From Sphingomonas sp. Mn802worker (GTDB taxonomy: Bacteria; Pseudomonadota; Alphaproteobacteria; Sphingomonadales; Sphingomonadaceae), in the NCBI RefSeq assembly GCF_000382485.1, contig NZ_AORY01000004.1, positions 609,685-673,684 on the forward strand: a stretch of 64,000 nucleotides of DNA. The letters run 5' to 3'. Both the position numbers and the translations under genes were made by a program. The notes under the pieces were generated by a model. The model searched no databases. It was given only the letters and a program-made list of their open reading frames with translations, and had not been told where the DNA came from. Below, one piece after another: positions 38,429 through 46,429 of this stretch; position 1 is the first letter of the stretch; every line of letters begins with the position of its first letter.

Positions 38429-39151
38429 ATGATTAAGCTCGCTTTGACGTCCGCTGCGGCGGTGGTGACGGTGGTAGGTCTCACACTCTCAGACGCTGCC
38501 GCTGCCGAGGCGCCGGCCGGTTTCCAGCCGGTTGCAGCGACCCAGGGCGCCGTTCCCGCCGGCGGTCCGCTCATCAGCGCGGCGAGCCCGGAGGCACGTA
38601 GCGACATCGCCGCCGACGCGCAGTTCCGCTCGCTGTTCATGAGCTGGAAGAAGCTCGACGGCGGCAACACCGGCGCGATCGCGATTCCTTCGGTTCAGCC
38701 GGTATCGAGCCTCAAGTTCACCAGCAACTTCGGCATCCGCTCCGACCCGTTCCGCGGCACTGCGGCGATGCATGCGGGTGTCGACATTCCTGGTCCGATC
38801 GGCACGCCGATCTACGCCACCGCCGACGGCATCGTCAGCCATGCGGGGCGCCAGGGCGGCTACGGTAATCTGGTTGAGATCAACCACGGCAAGGGGATCG
38901 CGACGCGCTACGGCCATCTGTCGCGCATCATCGTCGCCGACAATGCGCGCGTGAAGCGTGGACAGCTAATCGCGCTGATGGGCTCGACCGGCCGCTCGAC
39001 CGGCTCGCACCTGCATTACGAGGTCCGCATCGACGGTCACGCGGTCAATCCGGTGCCCTTCCTGACCACCGCCGATTACCTGCTCGCCGCGCAGGATCGC
39101 TCGGTCGGCATGATCCCGGTATCGACCAGCGGCCCTGCACCGCAGGATTGA
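38429..39151 (+). CDS. M23-family peptidoglycan metallopeptidase
   Basis: A 240-residue exported protein with a signal peptide (about residues 1-26) and a LytM/M23 domain (about 100-220). The zinc ligands are in HAGVDIPG (H and D) and SHLHYEV (HxH), so the enzyme should be catalytically competent, cutting peptide cross-links in the wall. I chose ATG 38429 rather than GTG 38399 because it gives a clean signal peptide. A strong hairpin follows 55 bases downstream. Confidence 0.88.
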   Translation: MIKLALTSAAAVVTVVGLTLSDAAAAEAPAGFQPVAATQGAVPAGGPLISAASPEARSDIAADAQFRSLFMSWKKLDGGNTGAIAIPSVQPVSSLKFTSNFGIRSDPFRGTAAMHAGVDIPGPIGTPIYATADGIVSHAGRQGGYGNLVEINHGKGIATRYGHLSRIIVADNARVKRGQLIALMGSTGRSTGSHLHYEVRIDGHAVNPVPFLTTADYLLAAQDRSVGMIPVSTSGPAPQD

Positions 39152-39206
39152 TATCAGAGCCATATGAACCTCAACTTTCTCAACTTCGCTTTGGTATGAG
39201 GCACAG

Positions 39207-39240
39207 GCGGGGTCGGTTGCGGGTGCAGCCGACCCCGCTT
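39207..39240 (+). terminator. Hairpin after the M23 peptidase gene
   Basis: A perfect 10-base stem (GCGGGGTCGG with CCGACCCCGC) with a 12-base loop, then TT. It ends only 3 bases before the presumed erpA-like start, so it may also affect that gene's initiation. Confidence 0.6.
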
Positions 39241-39242
39241 AC

Positions 39243-39589
39243 ATGTCCGTCATGGCAACGCTCGCATCCGATATCGCATTGACTCCCGCCGCTGCGGCGC
39301 GGGTGTCCAGCATCGCCACCAGACAGGGCAAGCCCGCGATCCTGCGTTTGTCGGTTGAGGCGGGGGCTGCTCGGGTTTCCAGTATAAATTCGGTTTCGCT
39401 GATGCGCCCGATGCCACCGACACGATAACGGAAACCGATGGCGTTCGGCTGGTAGTCGATGACGTCAGCCTCGATCTGGTTCGTGGTTGCGCGGTTGATT
39501 ACGTCGAGTCGCTTGGCGGCGCGTCGTTCCAGGTGAGCAATCCGAACGCAGCGTCCGGCTGTGGTTGCGGGACCAGCTTCTCGGTGTAA
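39243..39589 (+). pseudogene. erpA: ErpA/HesB-like iron-sulfur insertion protein, frameshifted
   Basis: The frame from ATG 39243 encodes a normal A-type carrier N-terminus up to LRLSVEAG, then runs out of frame to a stop at 39428. Restoring one G in the five-G run at 39362-39366 gives GGCSGFQYKFGF and continues to SGCGCGTSFSV at 39589, so all three conserved Cys reappear. A-type carriers pass Fe-S clusters to target proteins and erpA is often essential in aerobes, so a sequencing or assembly error is as likely as real loss. It lies 11 bases before xth, a common alphaproteobacterial neighbour. Confidence 0.85.
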
Positions 39590-39599
39590 GGCTGTGACG

Positions 39600-40370
39600 G
39601 TGAAAATCGTCACCTATAACGTCAACGGGATCAAGGCGCGGCTCGAGCGGCTGGTCGAATATCTCACCGAGCAGCAACCCGACGTGGTGTGCCTGCAGGA
39701 GCTGAAATCGTCCGACGAGACGTTCCCGGAGGCCGCGATCCGCGACGCCGGATACGGTGCTGTGTGGCACGGACAGAAAGGCTTTAACGGCGTCGCCGTG
39801 CTCGCGCGTGGGCAGGACCCCGTCGAGCGCCAGCGGGGGCTGGAGGGTGAGCCCGAGGATGAGCACAGCCGCTACCTCGAATGTGAGGTCGACGGGCTCG
39901 TCGTCGCCTCGATCTACCTGCCCAACGGCAATCCGCAGCCCGGCCCCAAATTCGACTACAAGCTACGCTGGATCGACCGCTTGCGCACGCGCGCGCAGGT
40001 GCTGCTCGACAGCGAGGTGCCGGCGGTGCTGGCGGGTGATTACAACGTCATTCCCAACGACGACGACACCTTCTCCGTGTCCGCCATGGCGAGCGACGCA
40101 CTGATGCAGCCGGAAAGCCGGCAGGGCTATCGTGCGCTGGTGGCACAAGGGTGGACCGATGCACTGCGCAGTCGGCATCCGCGCGGCGGCGTGTGGACGT
40201 TCTGGGACTATCAGGCCGGCGCGTGGCAGCGCGATGCAGGGTTTCGTATTGATCACCTGCTGCTCAGCCCGGCGATGGCCGACCGATTACAGGACGCTAA
40301 CGTCGATAAGGCGTATCGCGGTCGCGAAAAGGCGAGTGATCATGCGCCGACCTGGGTACAGCTGTCATGA
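39600..40370 (+). CDS. xth: Exodeoxyribonuclease III
   Basis: A 256-residue exonuclease/AP endonuclease of the EEP superfamily used in base excision repair. Catalytic residues appear in LQELKSSDE (Glu), AGDYNVIP (Asp/Asn) and SDHAP (Asp/His). GTG 39600 gives the canonical N-terminus KIVTYNVNGIKARL with AAGG upstream; an in-frame GTG at 39594 is an alternative. It overlaps the next gene by 4 bases. Confidence 0.94.
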   Translation: MKIVTYNVNGIKARLERLVEYLTEQQPDVVCLQELKSSDETFPEAAIRDAGYGAVWHGQKGFNGVAVLARGQDPVERQRGLEGEPEDEHSRYLECEVDGLVVASIYLPNGNPQPGPKFDYKLRWIDRLRTRAQVLLDSEVPAVLAGDYNVIPNDDDTFSVSAMASDALMQPESRQGYRALVAQGWTDALRSRHPRGGVWTFWDYQAGAWQRDAGFRIDHLLLSPAMADRLQDANVDKAYRGREKASDHAPTWVQLS

Positions 40371-41176
40371 GGTGCATACACGCTCTGCTACTGGTGGTGT
40401 GTGCAGCGGGGGCCGCGCCGGTTGCTGCGCAGCAGCGCGACGATGAACGCTTCTGCCCCAATCGACCGAGCCTAGGCTCCAGCGGATGTACGACCTTGCC
40501 GGGGCAGGTTCAGGTCGAGATATCTGGCGTGGATTGGCAGCTCGACAATAATTCCGACGAGCGTGTCGACATGGTCCGTTTCGCCGACACGCTTGCACGG
40601 ATCGGCGTGGGGCCGAAGACAGAGGTGCAGGTCGGGTGGAGCCCGCAGGTAATCGAGCGGTCACGCGACAAGGCCAGCGGTGCGATTTCGCGCGTGTCGG
40701 GCATCAGCGACCTGACGCTCGCGGTCAGGCAGAACTTCACGCATGCCGACGGACACGGACTGTCGACGGCGATCCAGCCGTTCGTCACCTTGCCGACCGG
40801 GCGCGGCGACATTAGCGACGGAACGTGGTCTGCGGGCGCGGTCGTGCCGGTCGTGTACGAGGTAAACGACACCTGGAGCCTCGGCTTCACGGGCCAGGCG
40901 GCGGCGCAGGCCGACGAGGATCGCCATGGCCGCCATCTCGACGCGAGCGGGATCGTCGAAGTCGGCTACACCGTCTCTTCCAACGTTACCGCGTTTGGTG
41001 ACTTCATGCTCGAGCGCGACAACGATCCGATGCAACACGTCACGATGGCGCAGTTGGCAGGGTCGCTGGCGTGGCAGCCGACCAAGCGGACGCAGTTGGA
41101 CGTGTTGGCGGTGGCGGGACTCAATCGAAACACACCCGATCTCCGGCTTGCGGTTGGCGGCGCGTTCGTGTTTTGA
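40367..41176 (+). CDS. Outer-membrane beta-barrel-like protein (phenol-degradation transporter family)
   Basis: A 269-residue exported protein with a signal peptide (about residues 1-22, ending VAAQ). The mature part consists of alternating polar and hydrophobic strands and ends in aromatic GGAFVF, typical of outer-membrane beta barrels. It resembles the family of putative outer-membrane transporters named after meta-pathway phenol degradation proteins, although the substrate is unknown. ATG overlaps the xth stop as ATGA. Confidence 0.65.
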   Translation: MRCIHALLLVVCAAGAAPVAAQQRDDERFCPNRPSLGSSGCTTLPGQVQVEISGVDWQLDNNSDERVDMVRFADTLARIGVGPKTEVQVGWSPQVIERSRDKASGAISRVSGISDLTLAVRQNFTHADGHGLSTAIQPFVTLPTGRGDISDGTWSAGAVVPVVYEVNDTWSLGFTGQAAAQADEDRHGRHLDASGIVEVGYTVSSNVTAFGDFMLERDNDPMQHVTMAQLAGSLAWQPTKRTQLDVLAVAGLNRNTPDLRLAVGGAFVF

Positions 41177-41290
41177 CGCCACTTATCGGTGGGAACCGCG
41201 GGTAGTTGGTGTTTTATGAGGGTGGTACAGCTGCTAAGTCGTTGATTTTGCGTAACCGGGTGTTTGGCACGGCTAATGCACTTACCTGCT

Positions 41291-41313
41291 CGACGGCACT
41301 GAGCCGTCGGGAG
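41291..41313 (+). promoter_or_regulatory. Hairpin touching the ribosome binding site of the next gene
   Basis: A perfect 7-base stem (CGACGGC with GCCGTCG) with loop ACTGA; its 3' end touches GGGAG, the ribosome binding site for the ATG at 41321. It could modulate translation. The rest of 41177-41320 holds no gene. Confidence 0.3.
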
Positions 41314-41320
41314 AAGTGCC

Positions 41321-41566
41321 ATGAAGTCGACCATCATCCTCGCCGCGCTCGCTGCTTCACTGACCGGCGCTGTCGCCAACGCCGAACCCAAGTCTCCGCC
41401 GCCGCCCGCTACCGAGATGCCTGCGCCAACGCAGGCAGTCAGCCCCGACCAGCGTTATTGTATCGACAGCGAGACGACAGGGTCGCGCCTCCGTCACCGT
41501 GAATGCCACACTGCGGCGCAGTGGAAGGTGCTCGACGTTGACGTCCTCGCCGCGGCGAAGCGGTGA
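41321..41566 (+). CDS. Small secreted protein with two cysteines
   Basis: An 81-residue protein: signal peptide (about residues 1-21), a Pro-rich linker, and a short mature domain with RYCIDSETTGSR and HRECHTAAQW, the two Cys probably forming a disulfide. I recognise no named family. GGGAG lies before the ATG. It stands alone, convergent with the gene at 41637, with a possible hairpin after it. Confidence 0.65.
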   Translation: MKSTIILAALAASLTGAVANAEPKSPPPPATEMPAPTQAVSPDQRYCIDSETTGSRLRHRECHTAAQWKVLDVDVLAAAKR

Positions 41567-41574
41567 GGCGGATG

Positions 41575-41601
41575 ACCGGCGCGCCGACGGGGTGCGCCGG
41601 T
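41575..41601 (+). terminator. Possible terminator hairpin
   Basis: A perfect 8-base stem (ACCGGCGC with GCGCCGGT) and an 11-base loop between two convergent genes. No T-tract follows. Confidence 0.4.
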
Positions 41602-41636
41602 ACTGTCGGGGGGGGCGGCCTTAAAAGCGCGATCGC

Positions 41637-42791
41637 CTACAGCGTGCGTTCGTAGACCTGATAGACCTTGTTGACCTTGCTTTCGATCGCGGTCGCGATC
41701 GAGTTCATGCCTTGGTTGTCATCGAGCACCCAGCCGATCTCACCGCGGCGAGCGCCGTAATGCTCAACCGACGCCTTGCGGATCGCTTCGATCATCATGA
41801 AGGCGAGCTGGCTGGCGAGGCGCGAGGATTGCAGTTCCTTGCGCACGCCCATCAGCGGCACACGCATGGTGCGCACTTTTGGTTTGCGCAGCCACAGTAG
41901 CAGCTTGGCCCAGCCGAACGGCAGCAGCGAACCGTTCAGCGGCTTGATCGCTTCGTTCAGGTCGGGCAGCGTGATCATGAACGCGACCGGCTTTCCGTCA
42001 AGCTCGGCAATTCGGATCAGGTCGTTGAACACGATTGGCTTGAGCTTGACGCCGACATCCTTGATCTCGGGCGGGGTGAGGGGGACGAAGCCCCAATTGT
42101 CCGACCATGCATCGTTCAGGATGTCGAGGATGATCGCGGCTTCTTCCTCGAACTTTCGCTTGTTGACCTCGCGAATGACAATGCTCGGATTCGCCTCGCC
42201 GGACCTGATGATGCGTTTGACGAGCTTCGGGAATTCCTGTGTGATGTCGAGGTCGTAGGTGATCAGCTGCTTGGCCGGCGCGTAGCCGGCGCGTTCGATC
42301 CAGCCGCAATACTCGGGCTTGGCGTGACCCATCATGATCGTCGGGGGATGGTCGTAACCCTCGATCAGCAGGCCTGGCTCTTCCCAGATCGACTGCGAGA
42401 TCGGGCCGAGCGCGCGGGTCATTCCCTTAGCCCGCAGCCAGTCTTCCGCGGCGGCGAGCAGGCCCACAAAGGCGTCCTCATCCTCCGCGTCCATCAGCCC
42501 CCACTGACCGACGCCGGGTCCGAAGCCCTGCGCCGCGGGCATGGTGAGCGCGAGCGTATCGATGTGCGCGGAAATGCGGCCGACTACCCGATTACCACGG
42601 TGCGCGAGAAACAACTGCACCTCGGCGTGGCTGTACCAGCCATTCTTCTCCGGCGTGATGAGGCCTAGCGCCTCTCCCTTCAGCGGCGGAACCCAGTTCG
42701 GGTCGTCGCGGTAGAGGCGGAACGGCAGGTCGACGAAGGTTTTGCGGTCGCGCTTGCTGGTGACCGGGGTGATGCGGAGAGGGTCGGACAT
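41637..42791 (-). CDS. GNAT-fold acyltransferase, candidate bacterial ceramide synthase
   Basis: A 384-residue cytoplasmic protein with a GNAT-like fold: N-terminal FVDLPFRLYRDDPNWVPPL, then HAEVQLFLAHRGNRVVGRI. It resembles the long GNAT-type acyltransferases that include the bacterial ceramide synthase of Caulobacter, which N-acylates the long-chain base made by SPT. That family is broad, so the assignment rests largely on the spt, acp and cerR genes 6-9 kb away on the same strand. I chose the ATG at 42791 over upstream starts to 42845. It is divergent from a desaturase gene. Confidence 0.62.
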   Translation of the reverse strand: MSDPLRITPVTSKRDRKTFVDLPFRLYRDDPNWVPPLKGEALGLITPEKNGWYSHAEVQLFLAHRGNRVVGRISAHIDTLALTMPAAQGFGPGVGQWGLMDAEDEDAFVGLLAAAEDWLRAKGMTRALGPISQSIWEEPGLLIEGYDHPPTIMMGHAKPEYCGWIERAGYAPAKQLITYDLDITQEFPKLVKRIIRSGEANPSIVIREVNKRKFEEEAAIILDILNDAWSDNWGFVPLTPPEIKDVGVKLKPIVFNDLIRIAELDGKPVAFMITLPDLNEAIKPLNGSLLPFGWAKLLLWLRKPKVRTMRVPLMGVRKELQSSRLASQLAFMMIEAIRKASVEHYGARRGEIGWVLDDNQGMNSIATAIESKVNKVYQVYERTL

Positions 42792-42896
42792 AAACCGGAA
42801 ATAACCGGCGCGATCGATCATGGCGAGTGAGCATTTGCGCCGCATCGTGGCAGCGCGCGCCTGTTACGGTCACCGTGTCGCCACTATATTCGGTCT

Positions 42897-43988
42897 ATGG
42901 AGCAAGCCATGACCAGCATGACCCTAGACCGTGCGTCCGCCGCGGCCGCGAGCGTTCGCGTGCGCATCCCCGACGACAAGGCGATGCTGCGGGCCGCCGC
43001 GGAGCTGACACGAGACCTGGTGCAGCCGCGTGCCGGCATCTACTGGGCCGATCTGATCGCGTCTTCGGTGGTCGGTTATGGCGCATTGGCGTTGGCAATC
43101 GGCACCGCTTCGACTGCGGTGATGATCGTCGCGGGTGTCGTCTCGATGCTGGCGCTGTACCGCGGCATGAGCATGATCCATGAGTTGACGCACGTGAAGC
43201 ATGCGCAGTTGCGCGGCTTTCGTGCCGGGTGGAACGCGCTGATCGGCGTGCCGATGATGATCCCGTCGTTCATGTACGAGGGCGTCCACAACCTGCACCA
43301 TGCCAAGACACGCTACGGCACGTCGGAGGACCCGGAGTATCTGCCGCTTGCGCTGATGAAGGCGTGGACGTTGCCAGTGTTCGTGGTCGTGTCGATGCTT
43401 GCGCCCGTCGGGCTGCTGATCCGCTACGCGGTGCTCGCGCCATTGTCCGCTGTGTCGCCGCGGCTGCGCACAGCGGTCGTGTCGCGCTACTCGGCGCTGT
43501 CGATCAATCCGTCGTTCCGCCGCCGCATGCCCGAGGGCGAGGAGCGCGAGCGCTGGGTCCGGGCAGAAGCGGCGACTGCCGTGTGGGCGATTGCCTTAAT
43601 CGTGCTGACGGCAACGGGCGGGATCCCGTTCAAGGCGTTTGCAATCTTCATGGTGGTGGGTGCGGGCGTTGCGCTGATTAACCAGGTGCGTACGCTCGTC
43701 GCGCATTTGTGGGAGAATGAGGGCGAGGCGATGAGCGTCACGGCGCAGTACCTCGACACTGTCAACGTGCCGCCGCCCGCGCTGCTGCCGGTGCTGTGGG
43801 CACCCGTCGGCCTGCGCTATCATGCATTGCATCACCTGCTGCCGGGCCTGCCGTATCATTCGCTGGCGGAGGCGCATCGCCGGTTGTCGAAGGTGCTGGA
43901 GCCCGCTTCCCCCTATCACAAGGCAAGCTACAAGGGCTTGCCCGCGCTGGTCGGCAAACTGGCCGTAGCGACGATCCGGCCGCGCTGA
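42897..43988 (+). CDS. Membrane fatty acid desaturase family protein
   Basis: A 363-residue membrane protein with several hydrophobic segments and the three histidine boxes of the desaturase/hydroxylase superfamily: HELTH (about residue 99), HNLHH (about 139) and HALHH (about 310). The boxes bind a diiron centre that desaturates or hydroxylates acyl chains. The substrate cannot be told from sequence; the location beside ceramide genes makes a sphingoid base or its acyl chain plausible. ATG at 42909 is an alternative start. A bidirectional terminator follows. Confidence 0.82.
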   Translation: MEQAMTSMTLDRASAAAASVRVRIPDDKAMLRAAAELTRDLVQPRAGIYWADLIASSVVGYGALALAIGTASTAVMIVAGVVSMLALYRGMSMIHELTHVKHAQLRGFRAGWNALIGVPMMIPSFMYEGVHNLHHAKTRYGTSEDPEYLPLALMKAWTLPVFVVVSMLAPVGLLIRYAVLAPLSAVSPRLRTAVVSRYSALSINPSFRRRMPEGEERERWVRAEAATAVWAIALIVLTATGGIPFKAFAIFMVVGAGVALINQVRTLVAHLWENEGEAMSVTAQYLDTVNVPPPALLPVLWAPVGLRYHALHHLLPGLPYHSLAEAHRRLSKVLEPASPYHKASYKGLPALVGKLAVATIRPR

Positions 43989-44008
43989 TTGCAACAGCTT
44001 GGCTAAGA

Positions 44009-44045
44009 AAGGTCGGCGTCTCGGACCGAGACGCCGGCCTTTTTC
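44009..44045. terminator. Bidirectional terminator between desaturase and lptG
   Basis: A 15-pair stem with one G-U (44009-44023 with 44027-44041) and a 3-base loop GAC. It is followed by TTTTC on the plus strand and, on the minus strand, by TCTTAGCC after the CCTT stem end, serving both convergent genes. It touches the lptG stop. Confidence 0.88.
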
Positions 44046-45138
44046 ATTCCTCTGTGCGCAGCAGCACCGCCTCGCCGATCAGCAGGAACAGCAGGAATGG
44101 CGCCCAGGCGGCAAGAAATGGTGGGTAGGCGCCAAGATTGCCCATCGCGAGCGCAAAATTGTCGGCGACGAAATAGGCAAAGCCGAGCGCCATGCCGATC
44201 ACCGCACGGACGAACAGCTGGCCTGACCGCGCGATGCCAAACGCGGCGACAGCGCCGAGGAGCGGCATCAGCACCGACGAAAGCGGGGCCGAAAGTTTGT
44301 GCCACAGCGATCCCTCAAGCGCCTTCACCGGGCGTCCGGCCTCTTCAAGGTCGCTGATGGCGCCGCGCAGCGCGCCGAACGAGAGGCTGTCGGCGTCGAC
44401 CGATGCCAGGGTGAACTGGTCAGTGCGCACGCCGCGACCGACGATCCGTTCACCCAGCATCTGAACGCGCCCGCTCGCCACATCGAAACGCTTGGTCGGG
44501 CCGATCAGCCAGCCATCGCCCGAGCGGCGGCCGTGTGGTGCCGTCAGCAGCCCGCGCAGGCCCCCGCTCGCGGACCGCAGGTAGACGGTGACGCCGCCGA
44601 GTTGCGCCTGATCGCCGCGGCCCTTGATCTGATCGACCTGGATCAAATCCTCGCCGGACAGCACCCAGACGTTTGATCGCTCGCCGTGATCGATCGGAAG
44701 CGGGCCGTAGTTGACGCGCTGCCACTGCGTCAGCGTCGCGGTCGATCTGCTGACGACACGGTCGGTGAAGACAAATGTCAGCGCGGCGACGCCGAGGCTG
44801 GCAAGGATGAGCGGCGCAAGCAATTGGTGCGCCGACAGCCCGGCGGCCTTGAGCGCGACCACTTCGCTGTTCGCGTTCATCGTGATGAGCGTTAGGATCG
44901 TCCCGAGCAGCACGGAGAAGGGCAGGAAGGTCGAAACGATCTGCGGCAGGCGCAAGCCCACGTAACGCCACACCTCTGTGTCGCCATTGCCGGTCACCGC
45001 CAGGATCTTGCCCGACTCGCTCAGCAGGTCGAGCGCCTGCAACACCAGCACGAGGCCGGCGAGGATGCCAAAGGTGCGCGTCAGGAAAAGCCGCGCCATG
45101 TAGAGCGCGACCGTGCGCGACGGAAAAAAGCCCTTCAT
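44044..45138 (-). CDS. lptG: Lipopolysaccharide export system permease LptG
   Basis: A 364-residue inner-membrane protein of the YjgP/YjgQ family with three membrane segments at each end around a periplasmic beta-jellyroll domain. With LptF it forms the transmembrane part of the Lpt ABC transporter, which pulls lipid out of the inner membrane and passes it to the bridge. ATG 45138 makes an ATGA overlap with lptF; the frame is open to 45192. Many sphingomonads lack classical lipopolysaccharide and use glycosphingolipids, so the cargo here may differ. Confidence 0.88.
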   Translation of the reverse strand: MKGFFPSRTVALYMARLFLTRTFGILAGLVLVLQALDLLSESGKILAVTGNGDTEVWRYVGLRLPQIVSTFLPFSVLLGTILTLITMNANSEVVALKAAGLSAHQLLAPLILASLGVAALTFVFTDRVVSRSTATLTQWQRVNYGPLPIDHGERSNVWVLSGEDLIQVDQIKGRGDQAQLGGVTVYLRSASGGLRGLLTAPHGRRSGDGWLIGPTKRFDVASGRVQMLGERIVGRGVRTDQFTLASVDADSLSFGALRGAISDLEEAGRPVKALEGSLWHKLSAPLSSVLMPLLGAVAAFGIARSGQLFVRAVIGMALGFAYFVADNFALAMGNLGAYPPFLAAWAPFLLFLLIGEAVLLRTEE

Positions 45139-46331
45139 GCCGCCGCTCCGCGACGATTGCGGCCCGGCAGATAACGCACGATCAGCTTCCATGTCTTGGA
45201 GAAGAACCGCTCAAGCGCGCCGATCGGCTGACCGCCGGGCACATGCGCGACGGTATAGTACATCCACACGATAAGTCCGGCGAACATGAGGAACGGCACC
45301 CAAAGCGCGATCAGTGGATCGATCGCGCCGCGTTCGCCGACGCTGGCGGCATATTGGTTCACCTTGTGATAGGTGACCACCATCACGATCGAGAGAAATA
45401 CGCCGAGTGCCGAGCTAGATCGTTTCGGCGGCACGCCGAGTGCTACCGCGAGCAGCGGGAGCAGGAACATCGACACGACCTCGGCGAGGCGGAAGTGGAA
45501 TTCGGCGCGGCTGCTGTCGCGCTGCGCCTCGCTGACGTTGGCATGGCCGAGCTTGGCGAGCTGCGGCAGCGTATATTCGAGATTCTTGCCGCCGCGGGTG
45601 CGGAAGCTCTCGAACTTTGGCAGGTCGATCGGCAGGTCGTGCGACGAGAAGGACAACGTGCGCGGGGTCGGGAAGTTGGCGCGGTTGTGGATCAGCGTGC
45701 CGTTGGTCAGGCGGAAGATGATGACGTTGGGATCGTCGGTGGCGAGGAACTGCCCCCCCTCGGCCGTTACGCCGACCCAGTCGCCCTTGGGTGTTTGTGC
45801 GTGGACGAAGATGCCCGACAGCTTGCGTCCCTTGTCGCGGCTTCCCTCGATTCGCATCGTCATCCGGTCACCCAGATGCGTGAACTCGCCGACCTTGACC
45901 GAAGCCCCGAGCGCGCCGGTCCGCAGTTCAAAGCGGAGCTTTTCGTAATTGTAGCGCGCGATCGGCTGCACATAGCCGACGATCGCGATGTTCGCCGCTG
46001 CCAGCACGATCGCGTACATGTACGGCACGCGCAGCAAGCGTGCGTAGCTCATCCCGACGCCGCGCATCACGTCAAGCTCGCTCGACGTCGCGATGCGGCG
46101 GAAGGCCAGCAGCACACCCAGCATCAGCCCGATCGGTATGCCGAGCCCGAGATATTCGGGCAGCAGGTTGGCGAGCATCTTCCACACCACGCTCACCGGG
46201 CCGCCCTGCGTCGCGACGAAATCGAACAAGCGGCGGATGCGATCTAGGATCAGCAGCATCGCGGCGATGAACAGGGTGGAGAACAATGGCAGCGCGATCA
46301 GCCGGGCCATGTAGCGGTCGATCGATTTCAT
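45135..46331 (-). CDS. lptF: Lipopolysaccharide export system permease LptF
   Basis: A 398-residue YjgP/YjgQ family protein, partner of LptG, with N-terminal and C-terminal membrane segments and a periplasmic jellyroll domain. The start MKSIDRYMARLIALPL resembles the family. It precedes lptG on the minus strand with a 4-base overlap. lptA, lptB and lptC are not seen in the window. Confidence 0.88.
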   Translation of the reverse strand: MKSIDRYMARLIALPLFSTLFIAAMLLILDRIRRLFDFVATQGGPVSVVWKMLANLLPEYLGLGIPIGLMLGVLLAFRRIATSSELDVMRGVGMSYARLLRVPYMYAIVLAAANIAIVGYVQPIARYNYEKLRFELRTGALGASVKVGEFTHLGDRMTMRIEGSRDKGRKLSGIFVHAQTPKGDWVGVTAEGGQFLATDDPNVIIFRLTNGTLIHNRANFPTPRTLSFSSHDLPIDLPKFESFRTRGGKNLEYTLPQLAKLGHANVSEAQRDSSRAEFHFRLAEVVSMFLLPLLAVALGVPPKRSSSALGVFLSIVMVVTYHKVNQYAASVGERGAIDPLIALWVPFLMFAGLIVWMYYTVAHVPGGQPIGALERFFSKTWKLIVRYLPGRNRRGAAA

Positions 46332-46429
46332 GTGCGCGCGACGCGGCCTCGCAAGAACAACGGAAAGGCTTCGGCTATAGCAGGTGAATGCAAGCCGTCA
46401 CCTGTTCGCTTGCGGCGATCCGGTGGCGA

